Shown here piece after piece: positions 1 through 7,979 of a DNA stretch of 27,688 bases. The stretch comes from UBA3775 sp051877895 (GTDB taxonomy: Bacteria; Bacillota; Clostridia; Lachnospirales; Lachnospiraceae). The position numbers were made by a program, and so were the translations under genes. The first letter of the stretch is position 1. The number at the start of each line of letters is the position of its first letter. A model generated the notes under the pieces. That model was not told the DNA's origin. It made no database searches and was given only the letters and a program-made list of their open reading frames with translations. The stretch covers positions 1-27,688 of the forward strand of contig JBJEJI010000088.1 of the NCBI GenBank assembly GCA_051877895.1. Direction: 5' to 3'.

Positions 1-44
1 TCTCGTATCATATCATTGACCCGACTGTAAAAAACAGGAATTGA
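1..44 (+). CDS. Peptide/nickel ABC transporter permease (DppB-like), C-terminal end only
   Basis: The window opens in the last 13 codons of a gene that stops with TGA at 42-44. The readable tail, SYHIIDPTVKNRN, fits the usual end of DppB/OppB-type permeases, where a final membrane segment is followed by a short cytoplasmic tail around an (I/L)DP(R/T) motif. It lies 4 nt before the start of the second permease domain, which is the standard DppB-DppC order. The identification rests on this short tail and the neighbour. Confidence 0.6.
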   Translation, partial: SYHIIDPTVKNRN

Positions 45-48
45 CATA

Positions 49-2523
49 ATGGGAAACAAATCAGTTCATGAAAGGAGACGCAGAATGCATCGTTATAAAA
101 AGAAAACTTTTTATTTTGGAATAGCCATTATAGCAGTTCTGGCAGTGCTTGCACTGGTGGGTGTGTTCTATACTCCTTATGAGGCTGATGGGGTGAATTA
201 TAAGCTGAGAATGGCGGCGCCTTCTTTGAAGCATCTGTTCGGAACGGATAACATGGGGCGGGATGTATTCAGCAGAGTTATGGTTGGGCTTGGTACTACT
301 TTTTTAGTAAGCTTCGGTATTGTTGCAATAGGGGCGGGAACAGGTATACTGGTTGGAGCCTTTACCGGATATTTTGGCGGAGCGGTGGATGAAATCATTA
401 TGAGAATCAACGATTCCGTTGCCAGTTTCCCAAGCATTCTCCTTGCCCTTGTTTGTGTCAGTCTTTTTGGTGCAAATGAGTCAAATGTGGTAATTGTACT
501 GGGTATTTTGTTCATACCAAGCTTTGCAAGGGTGGTGCGAAGCGAATATATCCGCGAAAAAGAAAAGGATTATGTAAAAAACGCGGTTATAAACGGAGCT
601 TCTCGCCTAAGAATCATGTTTTACTACATTCTTCCGAATATCAGGGAGTCCTGTTTTTCAACTATTGCAATCGGAATTAACAATGCAATTCTGGCAGAAG
701 CAGGACTCAGCTATCTGGGACTTGGCGTTCAGCCCCCTACTCCAAGCCTGGGGCGTATGCTTGCAGAGGGTCAGTCTTTCATTACGAAAGCACCCTGGAT
801 ATGTATATTCCCGGGTCTGATAATTGTGCTTGCGGTTCTTGGCTTTTCTTTTATAGGGGAAGCTTTTGAAAACTCATCAATAGTTCCGGTAGAGGCAGTT
901 GGCAGAAGAAGGATTAAAGCCTTTTTAAATAAGGAAAAAGAAGCAAAGTTTTCGGGAAATAATGAAGAGAAGCAAAATGAAGAGAAGGTTTTACTGAAGG
1001 CAGAAAACCTGCATATAGCTGTTTCATCCGTGGATGGACTAAAAGAAGTAGTAAAAGGGCTTTCATTCACCATGAAAGAGGGGGAATGTCTGGGCATAGT
1101 CGGAGAAAGTGGCAGCGGAAAGAGCATGAGCGCATCTGCCATAATGGGAATTCTGAAGGGCAGAGCAGTATTCAGGGCAGATTCTCTCAGCTTTAACGGA
1201 GAAGAACTGACAAAACTGGATGAAAAACAATTAAACCGTATAAGAGGAAACAGTCTTACAATGGTATTCCAGGAGCCTATGACATCATTAAATCCGTCGA
1301 AAAAAATAGGAAAACAGATTGAACAGGTAATCAGAAACCATAATACAGAGCATAGAATTCCATCCGAAGAACTGAAAACCGCTGTTTTTGAGGCAATGGA
1401 AAAAGCGGGTCTGGATGAAATGGAGAGGATTTATTCCGCATATCCTCATGAATTGTCCGGAGGACAGAGACAGAGAGTCCTCATTGCCATGGCAGTGGTA
1501 ATGAACCCAAAACTGATTATTTGCGATGAACCAACTACTGCACTTGATGCAGAGGTGGCAGATAAAATACTTGAACAGTTGAAAAAGCTTCAGAATGAAT
1601 ATAAAATGGCCATTTTGTTTATTTCCCATGATATCTCCGTAGTAGAAAAACTCTGCGAGAGAGTAATGGTTTTGAAAGATGGCGAAAAGGTGGAAGAAGG
1701 AAGCTGTGTACAGGTTATGAATTCTCCTGAGCACCCGTACACCAAAGAGCTGGTTCTGGCAGGGCAGTGGAGCGAATCCATAAAACATAAAGAGCCGATT
1801 GATGCTGTAAATAGTGATATTGCAGAAGAAATATGCAGGGTAGAGGGATTAAATGTACATTACCGTAAACATAGAAAAGAGAGTTTACAGGTTATCAATA
1901 ATCTGCACCTTTCTGTTAATAAAGGAGAATGTGTTGGAATCAGCGGTAAAAGCGGCAGCGGAAAAACCACTCTTTTAAAAGCTTTAACAGGCATGATTTC
2001 TTATGAGGGCAAAATAACGGTTCCTGTTAATACAGCCATGGTGTTTCAGGATCCTTATTCCAGTCTGAATCCGTCAATGTCAGTCGGAAAGCAGCTTGAC
2101 GAGGTGCAGAAGCTCTATTATCGGAAAAACAAGAAAAGAGAAGCTTCGGAACAAAGTACATTTTCAGTTCCGGGACAGTCCGGGGAAAAAGCGGATTGCA
2201 GAATGCCGGATAAGACAACAAGAAAAGCGGCGGCTGTGAAGGTTCTGGAACAGGTGGGACTGGGGGAAGAATACTTGTCCCGCAGACCGGGGGAACTATC
2301 CGGAGGACAGAGGCAGCGTGTGGCCATTGCCATGGCAGTTATTAACCGTCCGGAGCTGGTTCTTCTGGATGAACCGGTAACAGCATTGGATGTTTCCATT
2401 CAAAGTAAAGTGCTGGAACTGCTTTTAAAATTAAAGGAGGAATATCACCTGACTTATATTCTAATCTCTCATGATGAAAAGCTGCTTTCGGCTATGTGTG
2501 ACAGGGTGTTGAAGCTGGGGTGA
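49..2523 (+). CDS. Fused peptide/nickel ABC transporter: DppC-type permease plus two DppD/DppF-type ATPases
   Basis: One 824-residue polypeptide carries what is normally three proteins of an oligopeptide/dipeptide/nickel importer. Residues about 1-285 are a DppC permease: a first TM at about 21-43, then the hallmark FGTDNMGRDVFSR around residues 64-76, and an EAA-type loop near 171-198 that docks on the ATPase. After a charged linker, ATPase 1 (about 315-590) has Walker A GESGSGKS at 352-359, LSGGQ at 469-473, Walker B ending D493-E494 and switch His527. ATPase 2 (about 600-824) has Walker A ending GK639T, LSGGQ at 750-754, D774-E775 and His808. It carries a low-complexity insert near 690-725 and stops right after the H-loop region, so it lacks the usual OppF C-terminal extension. 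Both ATP sites look intact. AGGAA at 37-40 supports the ATG at 49. No frame disruption is seen, so it reads as a true fusion. The substrate cannot be told from the sequence. Confidence 0.9.
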   Translation: MGNKSVHERRRRMHRYKKKTFYFGIAIIAVLAVLALVGVFYTPYEADGVNYKLRMAAPSLKHLFGTDNMGRDVFSRVMVGLGTTFLVSFGIVAIGAGTGILVGAFTGYFGGAVDEIIMRINDSVASFPSILLALVCVSLFGANESNVVIVLGILFIPSFARVVRSEYIREKEKDYVKNAVINGASRLRIMFYYILPNIRESCFSTIAIGINNAILAEAGLSYLGLGVQPPTPSLGRMLAEGQSFITKAPWICIFPGLIIVLAVLGFSFIGEAFENSSIVPVEAVGRRRIKAFLNKEKEAKFSGNNEEKQNEEKVLLKAENLHIAVSSVDGLKEVVKGLSFTMKEGECLGIVGESGSGKSMSASAIMGILKGRAVFRADSLSFNGEELTKLDEKQLNRIRGNSLTMVFQEPMTSLNPSKKIGKQIEQVIRNHNTEHRIPSEELKTAVFEAMEKAGLDEMERIYSAYPHELSGGQRQRVLIAMAVVMNPKLIICDEPTTALDAEVADKILEQLKKLQNEYKMAILFISHDISVVEKLCERVMVLKDGEKVEEGSCVQVMNSPEHPYTKELVLAGQWSESIKHKEPIDAVNSDIAEEICRVEGLNVHYRKHRKESLQVINNLHLSVNKGECVGISGKSGSGKTTLLKALTGMISYEGKITVPVNTAMVFQDPYSSLNPSMSVGKQLDEVQKLYYRKNKKREASEQSTFSVPGQSGEKADCRMPDKTTRKAAAVKVLEQVGLGEEYLSRRPGELSGGQRQRVAIAMAVINRPELVLLDEPVTALDVSIQSKVLELLLKLKEEYHLTYILISHDEKLLSAMCDRVLKLG

Positions 2524-2547
2524 GAGGAATTTTATGATAAAAAAAAC

Positions 2548-2576
2548 TTGCCATTGTGCTTATAGAGTAGTAATAT
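2548..2576 (+). promoter_or_regulatory. Sigma-A-type promoter for cassette 1
   Basis: TTGCCA (2548-2553) and TAATAT (2571-2576) are separated by 17 bp. It starts 24 nt after the stop of the transporter fusion and about 55 nt upstream of the secreted-protein start. A weak AT-rich hairpin (2592-2598 with 2614-2620) lies in the leader just before the GGAGGGGG ribosome-binding site. Confidence 0.7.
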
Positions 2577-2633
2577 ATGTTTATATTTAGGAAAAATTCT
2601 AGATATAAAAAACAATTTTTGGAGGGGGTTAAT

Positions 2634-3140
2634 ATGAAAAAGGCATTTAGGAAACTATTGTTGACAACAAACATGAAGCGTATGAGGATTGTTCTGGTAA
2701 TGGTGTTATTTGGAGGGATTTCTTTGATTGCTTATGCAAAAACAATTACAGATTCAACAAATACCGCCAGAACTTATATAACACCCGGCTATTATGCAAA
2801 GGGCGAATATAAGGCTACACTTAATTACACCAAGATGTTCGGGTGTGTCATATCTTCTATAGGGACAGTATCCGGTGAAGCAGTGTGGACAAACAGTAAT
2901 GGATGCGAAGTGGATTATCAGAATTTTGATTTGGCACTTCCTTATGCGGTATATCGTTTTTCGTATGATGGTGGGTCGTATGTAACATGCTCTTCTGAGT
3001 TTTTGCCAATTTGGGCATATTCATCAGTCGGAACATTAAAGTGTAATGAAGCATATGAATACAAACCGAGACTCTGGAATGCAATAAACAAAAAGGTGGT
3101 AAAATATGCTACGGCTTCTTATATTACTGCAGATAGGTAG
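2634..3140 (+). CDS. Small secreted four-cysteine protein, cassette 1
   Basis: A 168-residue protein of unrecognised family. The N-terminus is a Sec signal peptide: a basic stretch to residue 18, a hydrophobic core at 19-34, and a likely signal peptidase site after Ala35 (A-Y-A|K). The mature part of about 133 residues is rich in Tyr, Thr, Ser and Gly and looks beta-stranded. It has exactly four cysteines (71, 91, 119, 137), which could form two disulfides. The ATG at 2634 is chosen because GGAGGGGG lies 6 nt upstream; an in-frame ATG at 2577 lies within the promoter's initiation region. It is the first gene of a run with a membrane protein and an FtsX/ATPase machine, an arrangement seen for exported bacteriocin-like proteins. 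That role is inference; it could equally be a ligand or sensor subunit of the transporter. Confidence 0.8.
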   Translation: MKKAFRKLLLTTNMKRMRIVLVMVLFGGISLIAYAKTITDSTNTARTYITPGYYAKGEYKATLNYTKMFGCVISSIGTVSGEAVWTNSNGCEVDYQNFDLALPYAVYRFSYDGGSYVTCSSEFLPIWAYSSVGTLKCNEAYEYKPRLWNAINKKVVKYATASYITADR

Positions 3141-3146
3141 GAAAAC

Positions 3147-3659
3147 GTGAAAGAAACGATTGAAAGTAAAAAACTTTTTAAAATAATAATAATTGCTATT
3201 ATAATAATTTTTGTTGTCTTTTTACTTGTTCGGGAAGCAATATACTTGGTTACGTATCATCCTTATTCCCGTAGAGGTGCACTTCTTTTTGGACCGCCGG
3301 AGGACGGGCTCACCAATCCTTCTTTTTATGAAGAAGAAATTAACCCGGAGACAGGCATGGTGGAACAGTTGTCAGAAGGTTCGTCAAGCACCTATTATGA
3401 AAAGGCGGTTGTAACTATAAAAGGAGAATTAGAAGCAGGGAGCTTTCGTTATATACTTTACGGAGAGAATGACCATGTGGTATTTGAACGTACTTTTGAA
3501 CCCGGTGTTTATTATGATGAAAGCTTTGAAGTATATGATATTGGACATAAACAGGATCAATATTTAGAATTTGCTCCTGAGACAAAGGCTAAAGGTGATG
3601 GCATTGCTATCGATATAACATATTATGCAAGGGGTTATACAAGAGATTTTGGTGATTAG
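3147..3659 (+). CDS. Single-TM protein with extracytoplasmic beta-rich domain, cassette 1
   Basis: A 170-residue protein that I do not recognise. It begins with a short basic cytoplasmic tail and one long hydrophobic segment rich in Ile (about residues 11-35), followed by a soluble domain outside the membrane with no cysteine and with alternating hydrophobic strands. The start is GTG at 3147, 6 nt after the stop of the secreted-protein gene, with GTAGGAAAA as ribosome-binding site. The tight spacing implies translation from the same mRNA. Its topology matches the two single-TM proteins at the far end of the cassette. Possible roles are immunity protein, chaperone or accessory ectodomain for the ABC system; none is shown directly. 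Confidence 0.75.
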   Translation: MKETIESKKLFKIIIIAIIIIFVVFLLVREAIYLVTYHPYSRRGALLFGPPEDGLTNPSFYEEEINPETGMVEQLSEGSSSTYYEKAVVTIKGELEAGSFRYILYGENDHVVFERTFEPGVYYDESFEVYDIGHKQDQYLEFAPETKAKGDGIAIDITYYARGYTRDFGD

Positions 3660-3697
3660 GATATAGGGTTTTGTTCAGTACAACACAGTGATAATTA

Positions 3698-3746
3698 ATA
3701 CTCATGTCTTTTAACGTTATTTAATAAGACATGAGTATGGTTTTTT
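3698..3746 (+). terminator. Terminator-like hairpin inside cassette 1
   Basis: A perfect 13-bp stem pairs 3698-3710 with 3726-3738 around a 15-nt loop and is followed by GG and six T (3741-3746). The next gene's ATG is only 14 nt further on, with its ribosome-binding site directly after the T-run. It may end or reduce transcription between the first two genes and the permease/ATPase genes. A weak upstream promoter-like pair (TTGTTC 3671, ATTAAT 3694) is not convincing. Confidence 0.7.
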
Positions 3747-3759
3747 ATAGGGAGAAAAT

Positions 3760-4827
3760 ATGGCTCTGTTTAGACATAAGTATTCAGATTTGTTTATGTG
3801 CATTTCTTTTATGGTAACCTTTTATCTGGTGTTTGTTGTTTTATCTTATATGAACAATCTGATAAATCTGGTTGGCGTAGCGGAGAAGCATGCATATGAA
3901 AGTGAGTGCAGATTAATCTTTTCGCCGGGAGAGGAACTTCCGGATTTCGATAAGATTTTAGAAGAAGCAGGAGATTTACACGGCGTTATTCTGGCTGAAG
4001 ATGTAGGAATGGCGGTGGATGCCACAGGTGCGGAATATTTTACATCTGTTGTTTTATACGCCGATGAACCATATAAACTGGTAGCTGATGGGAAAATATT
4101 ACGGGTTGATAAGTCGGGTGCTTCTGATGTTATTATCGGTGATGATTTCAGGGATTATGTAACTGAGGATAATAAGTTTTATCTTGATGGGGAAGAGTAT
4201 CATGTTGTGGCAACAGAGGACGGTAACGGCGGTGAATATGCCCATTCAATTATTACCTGGTATGAAGGTCTGTCAGATTTTTCAAAAGAAAAGCTTATTG
4301 GAGCTGAGGTTTTATCAATTAAAATTCTAAGTGATAAGTTTAATACTTCGGAAGTATTTACAGAACTAAAAAATGCAATCTTAAGGATATATCCGGATGC
4401 TAAAGTATACGCAGAAGAAATATCAAATGACGTTATGTACGATAAAGATTCAGAGTACATAAAATTTTATCTGATGATATATGTGTTCTGTGTTGTAAAC
4501 TGTATGGTAGCAGCACAGTTCTGGGTAATGGAAAGAAAGCGGGAAATTGCCATAAGAAAAGCATATGGTTTTTCAAGTGCAAAATTGTTTGTTTCTTTAT
4601 ATCTTGAATTTTTAAAAGTAGCGTCGGTGAGCATGGTTCTGTGTCTGATTGTAAAAATGGCTGCCGGTATCTTTGCCCAAAATTCCGTTTTTACCTTTGA
4701 GTTGTCTGTTTTTAACCTTTTGTTTCTGATTGCTGCGGTGTTTATTACTTCGTTTGGTGCAATACTGCTGCCAGTTTATGCTATTTCAAGAGCCGCATCA
4801 GTCGATCAGGTTATTAAGAAAGGGTAG
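3760..4827 (+). CDS. FtsX-like ABC permease A, cassette 1
   Basis: A 355-residue permease of the MacB/FtsX/LolC superfamily. It has TM1 at about 10-32, a large extracytoplasmic domain at about 35-235, and three C-terminal TMs. The cytoplasmic loop after TM2 carries ERKREIAIRKAYG, the coupling motif typical of FtsX-type permeases ((R)RREIAI.+A.G), which docks on the ATPase. The protein ends in a short R-A-A-S-x-D-Q-V-I tail, as in this family. Such permeases do not form a classical channel but transmit ATPase movement to the outer domain, in extrusion of peptides or lipids or in sensing. The next permease follows 11 nt later and the ATPase after that, so the two permeases probably form a heterodimer. 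ATG at 3760 with GGGAGAAA just upstream. Confidence 0.85.
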   Translation: MALFRHKYSDLFMCISFMVTFYLVFVVLSYMNNLINLVGVAEKHAYESECRLIFSPGEELPDFDKILEEAGDLHGVILAEDVGMAVDATGAEYFTSVVLYADEPYKLVADGKILRVDKSGASDVIIGDDFRDYVTEDNKFYLDGEEYHVVATEDGNGGEYAHSIITWYEGLSDFSKEKLIGAEVLSIKILSDKFNTSEVFTELKNAILRIYPDAKVYAEEISNDVMYDKDSEYIKFYLMIYVFCVVNCMVAAQFWVMERKREIAIRKAYGFSSAKLFVSLYLEFLKVASVSMVLCLIVKMAAGIFAQNSVFTFELSVFNLLFLIAAVFITSFGAILLPVYAISRAASVDQVIKKG

Positions 4828-4838
4828 GAGGGAGAACA

Positions 4839-6089
4839 GTGCGATTAAAAGATATATTCTCATGTGCGTTGGATGCTATTTTCACGAAAAAATGGACCAA
4901 TATTGTTATGATAATCTGCATGATTATTACTTTTGATTTGGTTTTTACCTCTGCGTTTTTATATAATGATACAAACTTTTATAAGAACAGAATCAAAAAA
5001 GCTGTCAAATCTGATTTTGACACCACATTCAATGTTACAATCGAAAGCGGTAGTCTAATGAATGAAAACTACCTTGAACAAATTAATGAGTATATTCAAA
5101 GTATAAAAGAAATCAACGGCGTGGAGTTTGCAGGTGCTTATGTGACTTCCATGGGTTTTTTCAATGAATTGGCAGGAAAATCAGCGTACAGGACAATAAA
5201 TGAGGGTTGCAATGACGAACTGGTGTTGTTGAATTTTCCTCAGTCATCCATGTTTTTGTATACTGATTATGAACTGTTTGACATGTATGAAATAAATTAT
5301 GATGAAGAACAGTACCGTATAGCAGAGGAAGAAGGTTACATTCCTGTGGTTGTGGGAAATGCCTATAAAGATATCGTTGATGAAGGAGATGTGCTTACCT
5401 GCAGAGAAGAAAGCTATAAAATAATTAATGTGCTTAATGATTCCAACAGACGATGGATTAGTCAGTCAGTGGGGATTTCTGTTTCGTCAGGCAATACCCT
5501 GAATCTGGATTATTACTTTATAATTCAGAGGGAATATTGCACATTGCCGGCTGATTATATGCATTCTATTTATTTCGGAGTAGATAAGCATGTTTCTGTA
5601 ACTGCTGTAAGTGCTATTGTTAAGGCAAAGGCATCTGAATTTGAACTTCATGCTTCTGTAAAGTCTGTTGCAGACAGCCTTCGTGAAATAGAAGAGAGCG
5701 AAAACGAGGAATCAAAATACATTACCAATATGTATATATCCATGTTTATTGTATGTATTGTATCATCGGTTACAGTAAATATTGTTTCGCTGCTGTTTAG
5801 GAAAAAAGAGCTTGGCATATTTATAGCCAATGGTGTTTCTATTCGCGAAATATTAGCCATGACGGTTGTAGAAACGGTAATCAAGGTTTTCTGTGCATGT
5901 GCTGTTACGGTCGCCTATGAGTTGTATTCCTATATGAGTTATTTCGGTACTGCTACAGAAGAAATACTTATAAGCAGTCTTGGAAATATCTGGGTGATGG
6001 GAGCTGTAATACTGGTGATTTCCAGTATTGTCCCAATCTTTTATATCGCACGGAAACAGCCGAGGGAATTTTTAGATGAATGTCTGTAA
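4839..6089 (+). CDS. FtsX-like ABC permease B, cassette 1
   Basis: A 416-residue FtsX-like permease starting at GTG 4839, 11 nt after permease A, with GGAGGGAGAA as a strong ribosome-binding site. TM1 is at about 20-42, the ectodomain at about 45-290, and three TMs follow. The coupling loop reads RKKELGIFIANGVSIREI, and the C-terminus reads ARKQPREFLDECL. Both match the 415-residue permease of cassette 2 (REYGVLYANG; RKQPVELLENRF), so the two are paralogues. The gene stops 13 nt before the ATPase start. It is predicted to pair with permease A and the ATPase; the substrate is unknown. Confidence 0.85.
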   Translation: MRLKDIFSCALDAIFTKKWTNIVMIICMIITFDLVFTSAFLYNDTNFYKNRIKKAVKSDFDTTFNVTIESGSLMNENYLEQINEYIQSIKEINGVEFAGAYVTSMGFFNELAGKSAYRTINEGCNDELVLLNFPQSSMFLYTDYELFDMYEINYDEEQYRIAEEEGYIPVVVGNAYKDIVDEGDVLTCREESYKIINVLNDSNRRWISQSVGISVSSGNTLNLDYYFIIQREYCTLPADYMHSIYFGVDKHVSVTAVSAIVKAKASEFELHASVKSVADSLREIEESENEESKYITNMYISMFIVCIVSSVTVNIVSLLFRKKELGIFIANGVSIREILAMTVVETVIKVFCACAVTVAYELYSYMSYFGTATEEILISSLGNIWVMGAVILVISSIVPIFYIARKQPREFLDECL

Positions 6090-6102
6090 TGGGGGAGAGA
6101 AC

Positions 6103-6789
6103 ATGATTAAATTAGAAAATGTATATAAAGAATATAAAGCACGCGGTGCTTCGACACCGGCCTTAAAAGGAGTTAATTTATCCATTGAAAAAGGAGAATA
6201 TGTTGCAATAATGGGTCCGTCCGGCTCCGGTAAAAGCACCCTGCTCAATATTATCGGCGGCATGGATGTTTTGAGTGAAGGAACCTACATGTTTAATGAT
6301 ATGAATATTGGTTCAATGTCTCCGCAGCAGTTACATAAATTCAGAAAGAAATATGTCAGCTTTGTGTTTCAGAATTTTGCACTTATGAACCATTATACCG
6401 TTTTTGAAAATGCAGAGCTTCCGTTGATTGCACAGGGAATGGGAAAGAGAAAGAGAAAAGAAATTGTTGAAAGAACCCTTGAGGAGGTTGGCATCGCTGA
6501 CCTTAAGAAGAAACTGCCCATGAGCATCAGCGGAGGACAGCAGCAGCGTTGTGCCATTGCACGTGCTTTAGCAGCAGGCACGGATTTACTGCTGGCAGAT
6601 GAACCTACGGGAGCTTTGGACAGTCAAACCGGTTTTGAAATCATGGATGTGTTTGAATCAATTAACCGTAGCGGAAAAACCATTCTAGTGGTCACACATG
6701 ATATCAATGTGGCAAAAAGGGCAAAAAGGGTAATTCATATTATAGACGGGCAGGTTGCTTCGGATATGCCAACGGAACAGTTGAATTAA
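6103..6789 (+). CDS. MacB/LolD-type ABC ATPase, cassette 1
   Basis: A 228-residue ATPase of the MacB/LolD/FtsE class that powers FtsX-like permeases. It has Walker A GPSGSGKS at 38-45, an SGGQ signature at 143-146 (preceded by Ile rather than Leu), Walker B ending D166-E167, and switch His199 in VVTHD. The LADEPTGALD block is typical of this class. The ATG at 6103 is chosen because GGGGGAGAG lies 3-12 nt upstream and the protein then begins at the first beta strand (MIKLENV); an in-frame ATG at 6076 overlaps the preceding gene. It aligns without gaps, from residue 1 to the H-loop, with the cassette 2 ATPase, including FALMNHYTV and ELPL. It is presumably cytoplasmic and bound to the two permeases before it. 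Confidence 0.93.
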   Translation: MIKLENVYKEYKARGASTPALKGVNLSIEKGEYVAIMGPSGSGKSTLLNIIGGMDVLSEGTYMFNDMNIGSMSPQQLHKFRKKYVSFVFQNFALMNHYTVFENAELPLIAQGMGKRKRKEIVERTLEEVGIADLKKKLPMSISGGQQQRCAIARALAAGTDLLLADEPTGALDSQTGFEIMDVFESINRSGKTILVVTHDINVAKRAKRVIHIIDGQVASDMPTEQLN

Positions 6790-6840
6790 AAACGTAGGGT
6801 ATCTCATATTCTTCTGACTTTTTCAAGGGGGAGTAATACA

Positions 6841-7383
6841 TTGGTAAAGAAAAGCAGACTTTCGGCAAAAAAGATTATTGTTATCGGCATTACTTCGGTA
6901 TTGTTTATTGCTATTATTACCAGGGCAGTTTTGGTTGCTGTTTTAAACAGGCGTTTTACTCCTGGTATGTCATATCAAATGGGTTCTGATTACAGGGCGG
7001 AGTATGAATACTATGAAGACGGTTACTATTATTACTATTCCCCGGCATCTTTTTTTAATACGAGTTGTTATATAACGTTATGTACTGTGGATTCGATGAA
7101 AATAAACATTACGAGTACAGGTGAGAACACGACAAACGGTATGGCGATTTGTCTGTATATATGGCCCGATTTGGATAAATCGTATAAAATGGGAGTGGTC
7201 ATGGAGCAGTATGACTCTGAACACAGTATAAATGAAAAGTTTTATATTGATTCGAAATTGAATTATATTGTTAACACAAATGATGAGGATCAAATAAAAC
7301 TGGAGAAAAATCTTTTGGAAGAATACCATGATGAAATAGAAGAACTGGTAAACAGGGCTGTGACAAAATGGGATATACTTTAA
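6841..7383 (+). CDS. Single-TM protein with Tyr-rich extracytoplasmic domain, cassette 1
   Basis: A 180-residue protein of unknown family. A basic N-terminus is followed by one TM (about 11-34) and then an outer domain. The early part of that domain is very tyrosine-rich (about 16 residues around 58-74 with ten Tyr), and the C-terminus is helical and acidic, ending in Trp-Asp-Ile-Leu. The TTG start at 6841 is supported by AAGGGGGAG 8 nt upstream. The 51-nt gap after the ATPase gene contains no terminator, so it is likely co-transcribed. The C-terminal helix (YHDEIEELV...W) resembles the end of the next gene's product (CHTDIYDVM...W), hinting at distant paralogy. Role unknown. Confidence 0.72.
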   Translation: MVKKSRLSAKKIIVIGITSVLFIAIITRAVLVAVLNRRFTPGMSYQMGSDYRAEYEYYEDGYYYYYSPASFFNTSCYITLCTVDSMKINITSTGENTTNGMAICLYIWPDLDKSYKMGVVMEQYDSEHSINEKFYIDSKLNYIVNTNDEDQIKLEKNLLEEYHDEIEELVNRAVTKWDIL

Positions 7384-7402
7384 AAGCGGAGGGGATGCAG
7401 TT

Positions 7403-7912
7403 ATGCAAAACAAAAAAATTGGGAAGTGGATTTTGATTGGGGCATTAATCTTTTTTGCGGTTCTGGTGCTGTTATATCTGATACTGATTCTCCGTTTGGA
7501 AATAAAATATTCAGCTAAAGTAAATTATGATTGGCATACCGGGGTGTGCATGGAACAAAAAGGAGAATATTCTGTTCTGGTTCACCCGTGGTTTGCATAC
7601 GAAAATTATGCTTTGATAGAAAAAACAGTATATGATGAAAAATATGACTGTAACGCAACCGTATCTGTAATTGTGAAAGAAACTATTTTCGGATATCGTA
7701 CAATGCTTTTTTCAGTGCACACGGAAACCCTTCATGGAAGCGTATCAGGGCAGTTTGATGAAAATATGAATTTTACGGAGTCGGGTTCAAGTGTTATACC
7801 TCTTTCGGAGGAACAACTTAACAGAATTGATGAATGTCATACAGATATTTACGATGTCATGAGAGAGGCAGATGAACTCTGGGAACTGGGACTGAATATT
7901 CCGGAGGACTGA
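7403..7912 (+). CDS. Single-TM protein with extracytoplasmic domain, cassette 1
   Basis: A 169-residue protein: basic start, one TM (about 9-32), then a predicted beta-rich outer domain with three cysteines and a C-terminal acidic helix. ATG at 7403 with GGAGGGG upstream; the gap from the previous gene is 19 nt. Its layout is the same as that of the preceding protein. It is the last gene of cassette 1: the infC promoter follows 31 nt after its stop, and no obvious terminator separates them. It could be a lipid- or peptide-binding accessory or an immunity protein; the sequence does not decide. Confidence 0.75.
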   Translation: MQNKKIGKWILIGALIFFAVLVLLYLILILRLEIKYSAKVNYDWHTGVCMEQKGEYSVLVHPWFAYENYALIEKTVYDEKYDCNATVSVIVKETIFGYRTMLFSVHTETLHGSVSGQFDENMNFTESGSSVIPLSEEQLNRIDECHTDIYDVMREADELWELGLNIPED

Positions 7913-7943
7913 CAATATCCGGTTAATTCTCAAAAAATAATGC

Positions 7944-7972
7944 TTGACACAAGTAAAATGATGTGGTAAAGT
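7944..7972 (+). promoter_or_regulatory. Strong sigma-A promoter of infC-rpmI-rplT
   Basis: TTGACA (7944-7949), 17-bp spacer, TAAAGT (7967-7972), with a TG at 7964-7965 giving an extended -10. The predicted start near 7979 gives a leader of about 155 nt before infC. Confidence 0.85.
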
Positions 7973-7979
7973 AACAAAG

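Noticed and set aside
2534..2590. An 18-codon reading frame (ATG 2534) with GAGGAA upstream, overlapping the cassette 1 promoter
   Set aside because: Its start lies upstream of the mapped-by-eye promoter and its sequence is low-complexity; no sign of a leader-peptide mechanism.
2577..2633. Upstream ATG start for the secreted protein
   Set aside because: It has no ribosome-binding site and overlaps the expected transcription start; ATG 2634 has a strong one and gives a normal signal peptide.
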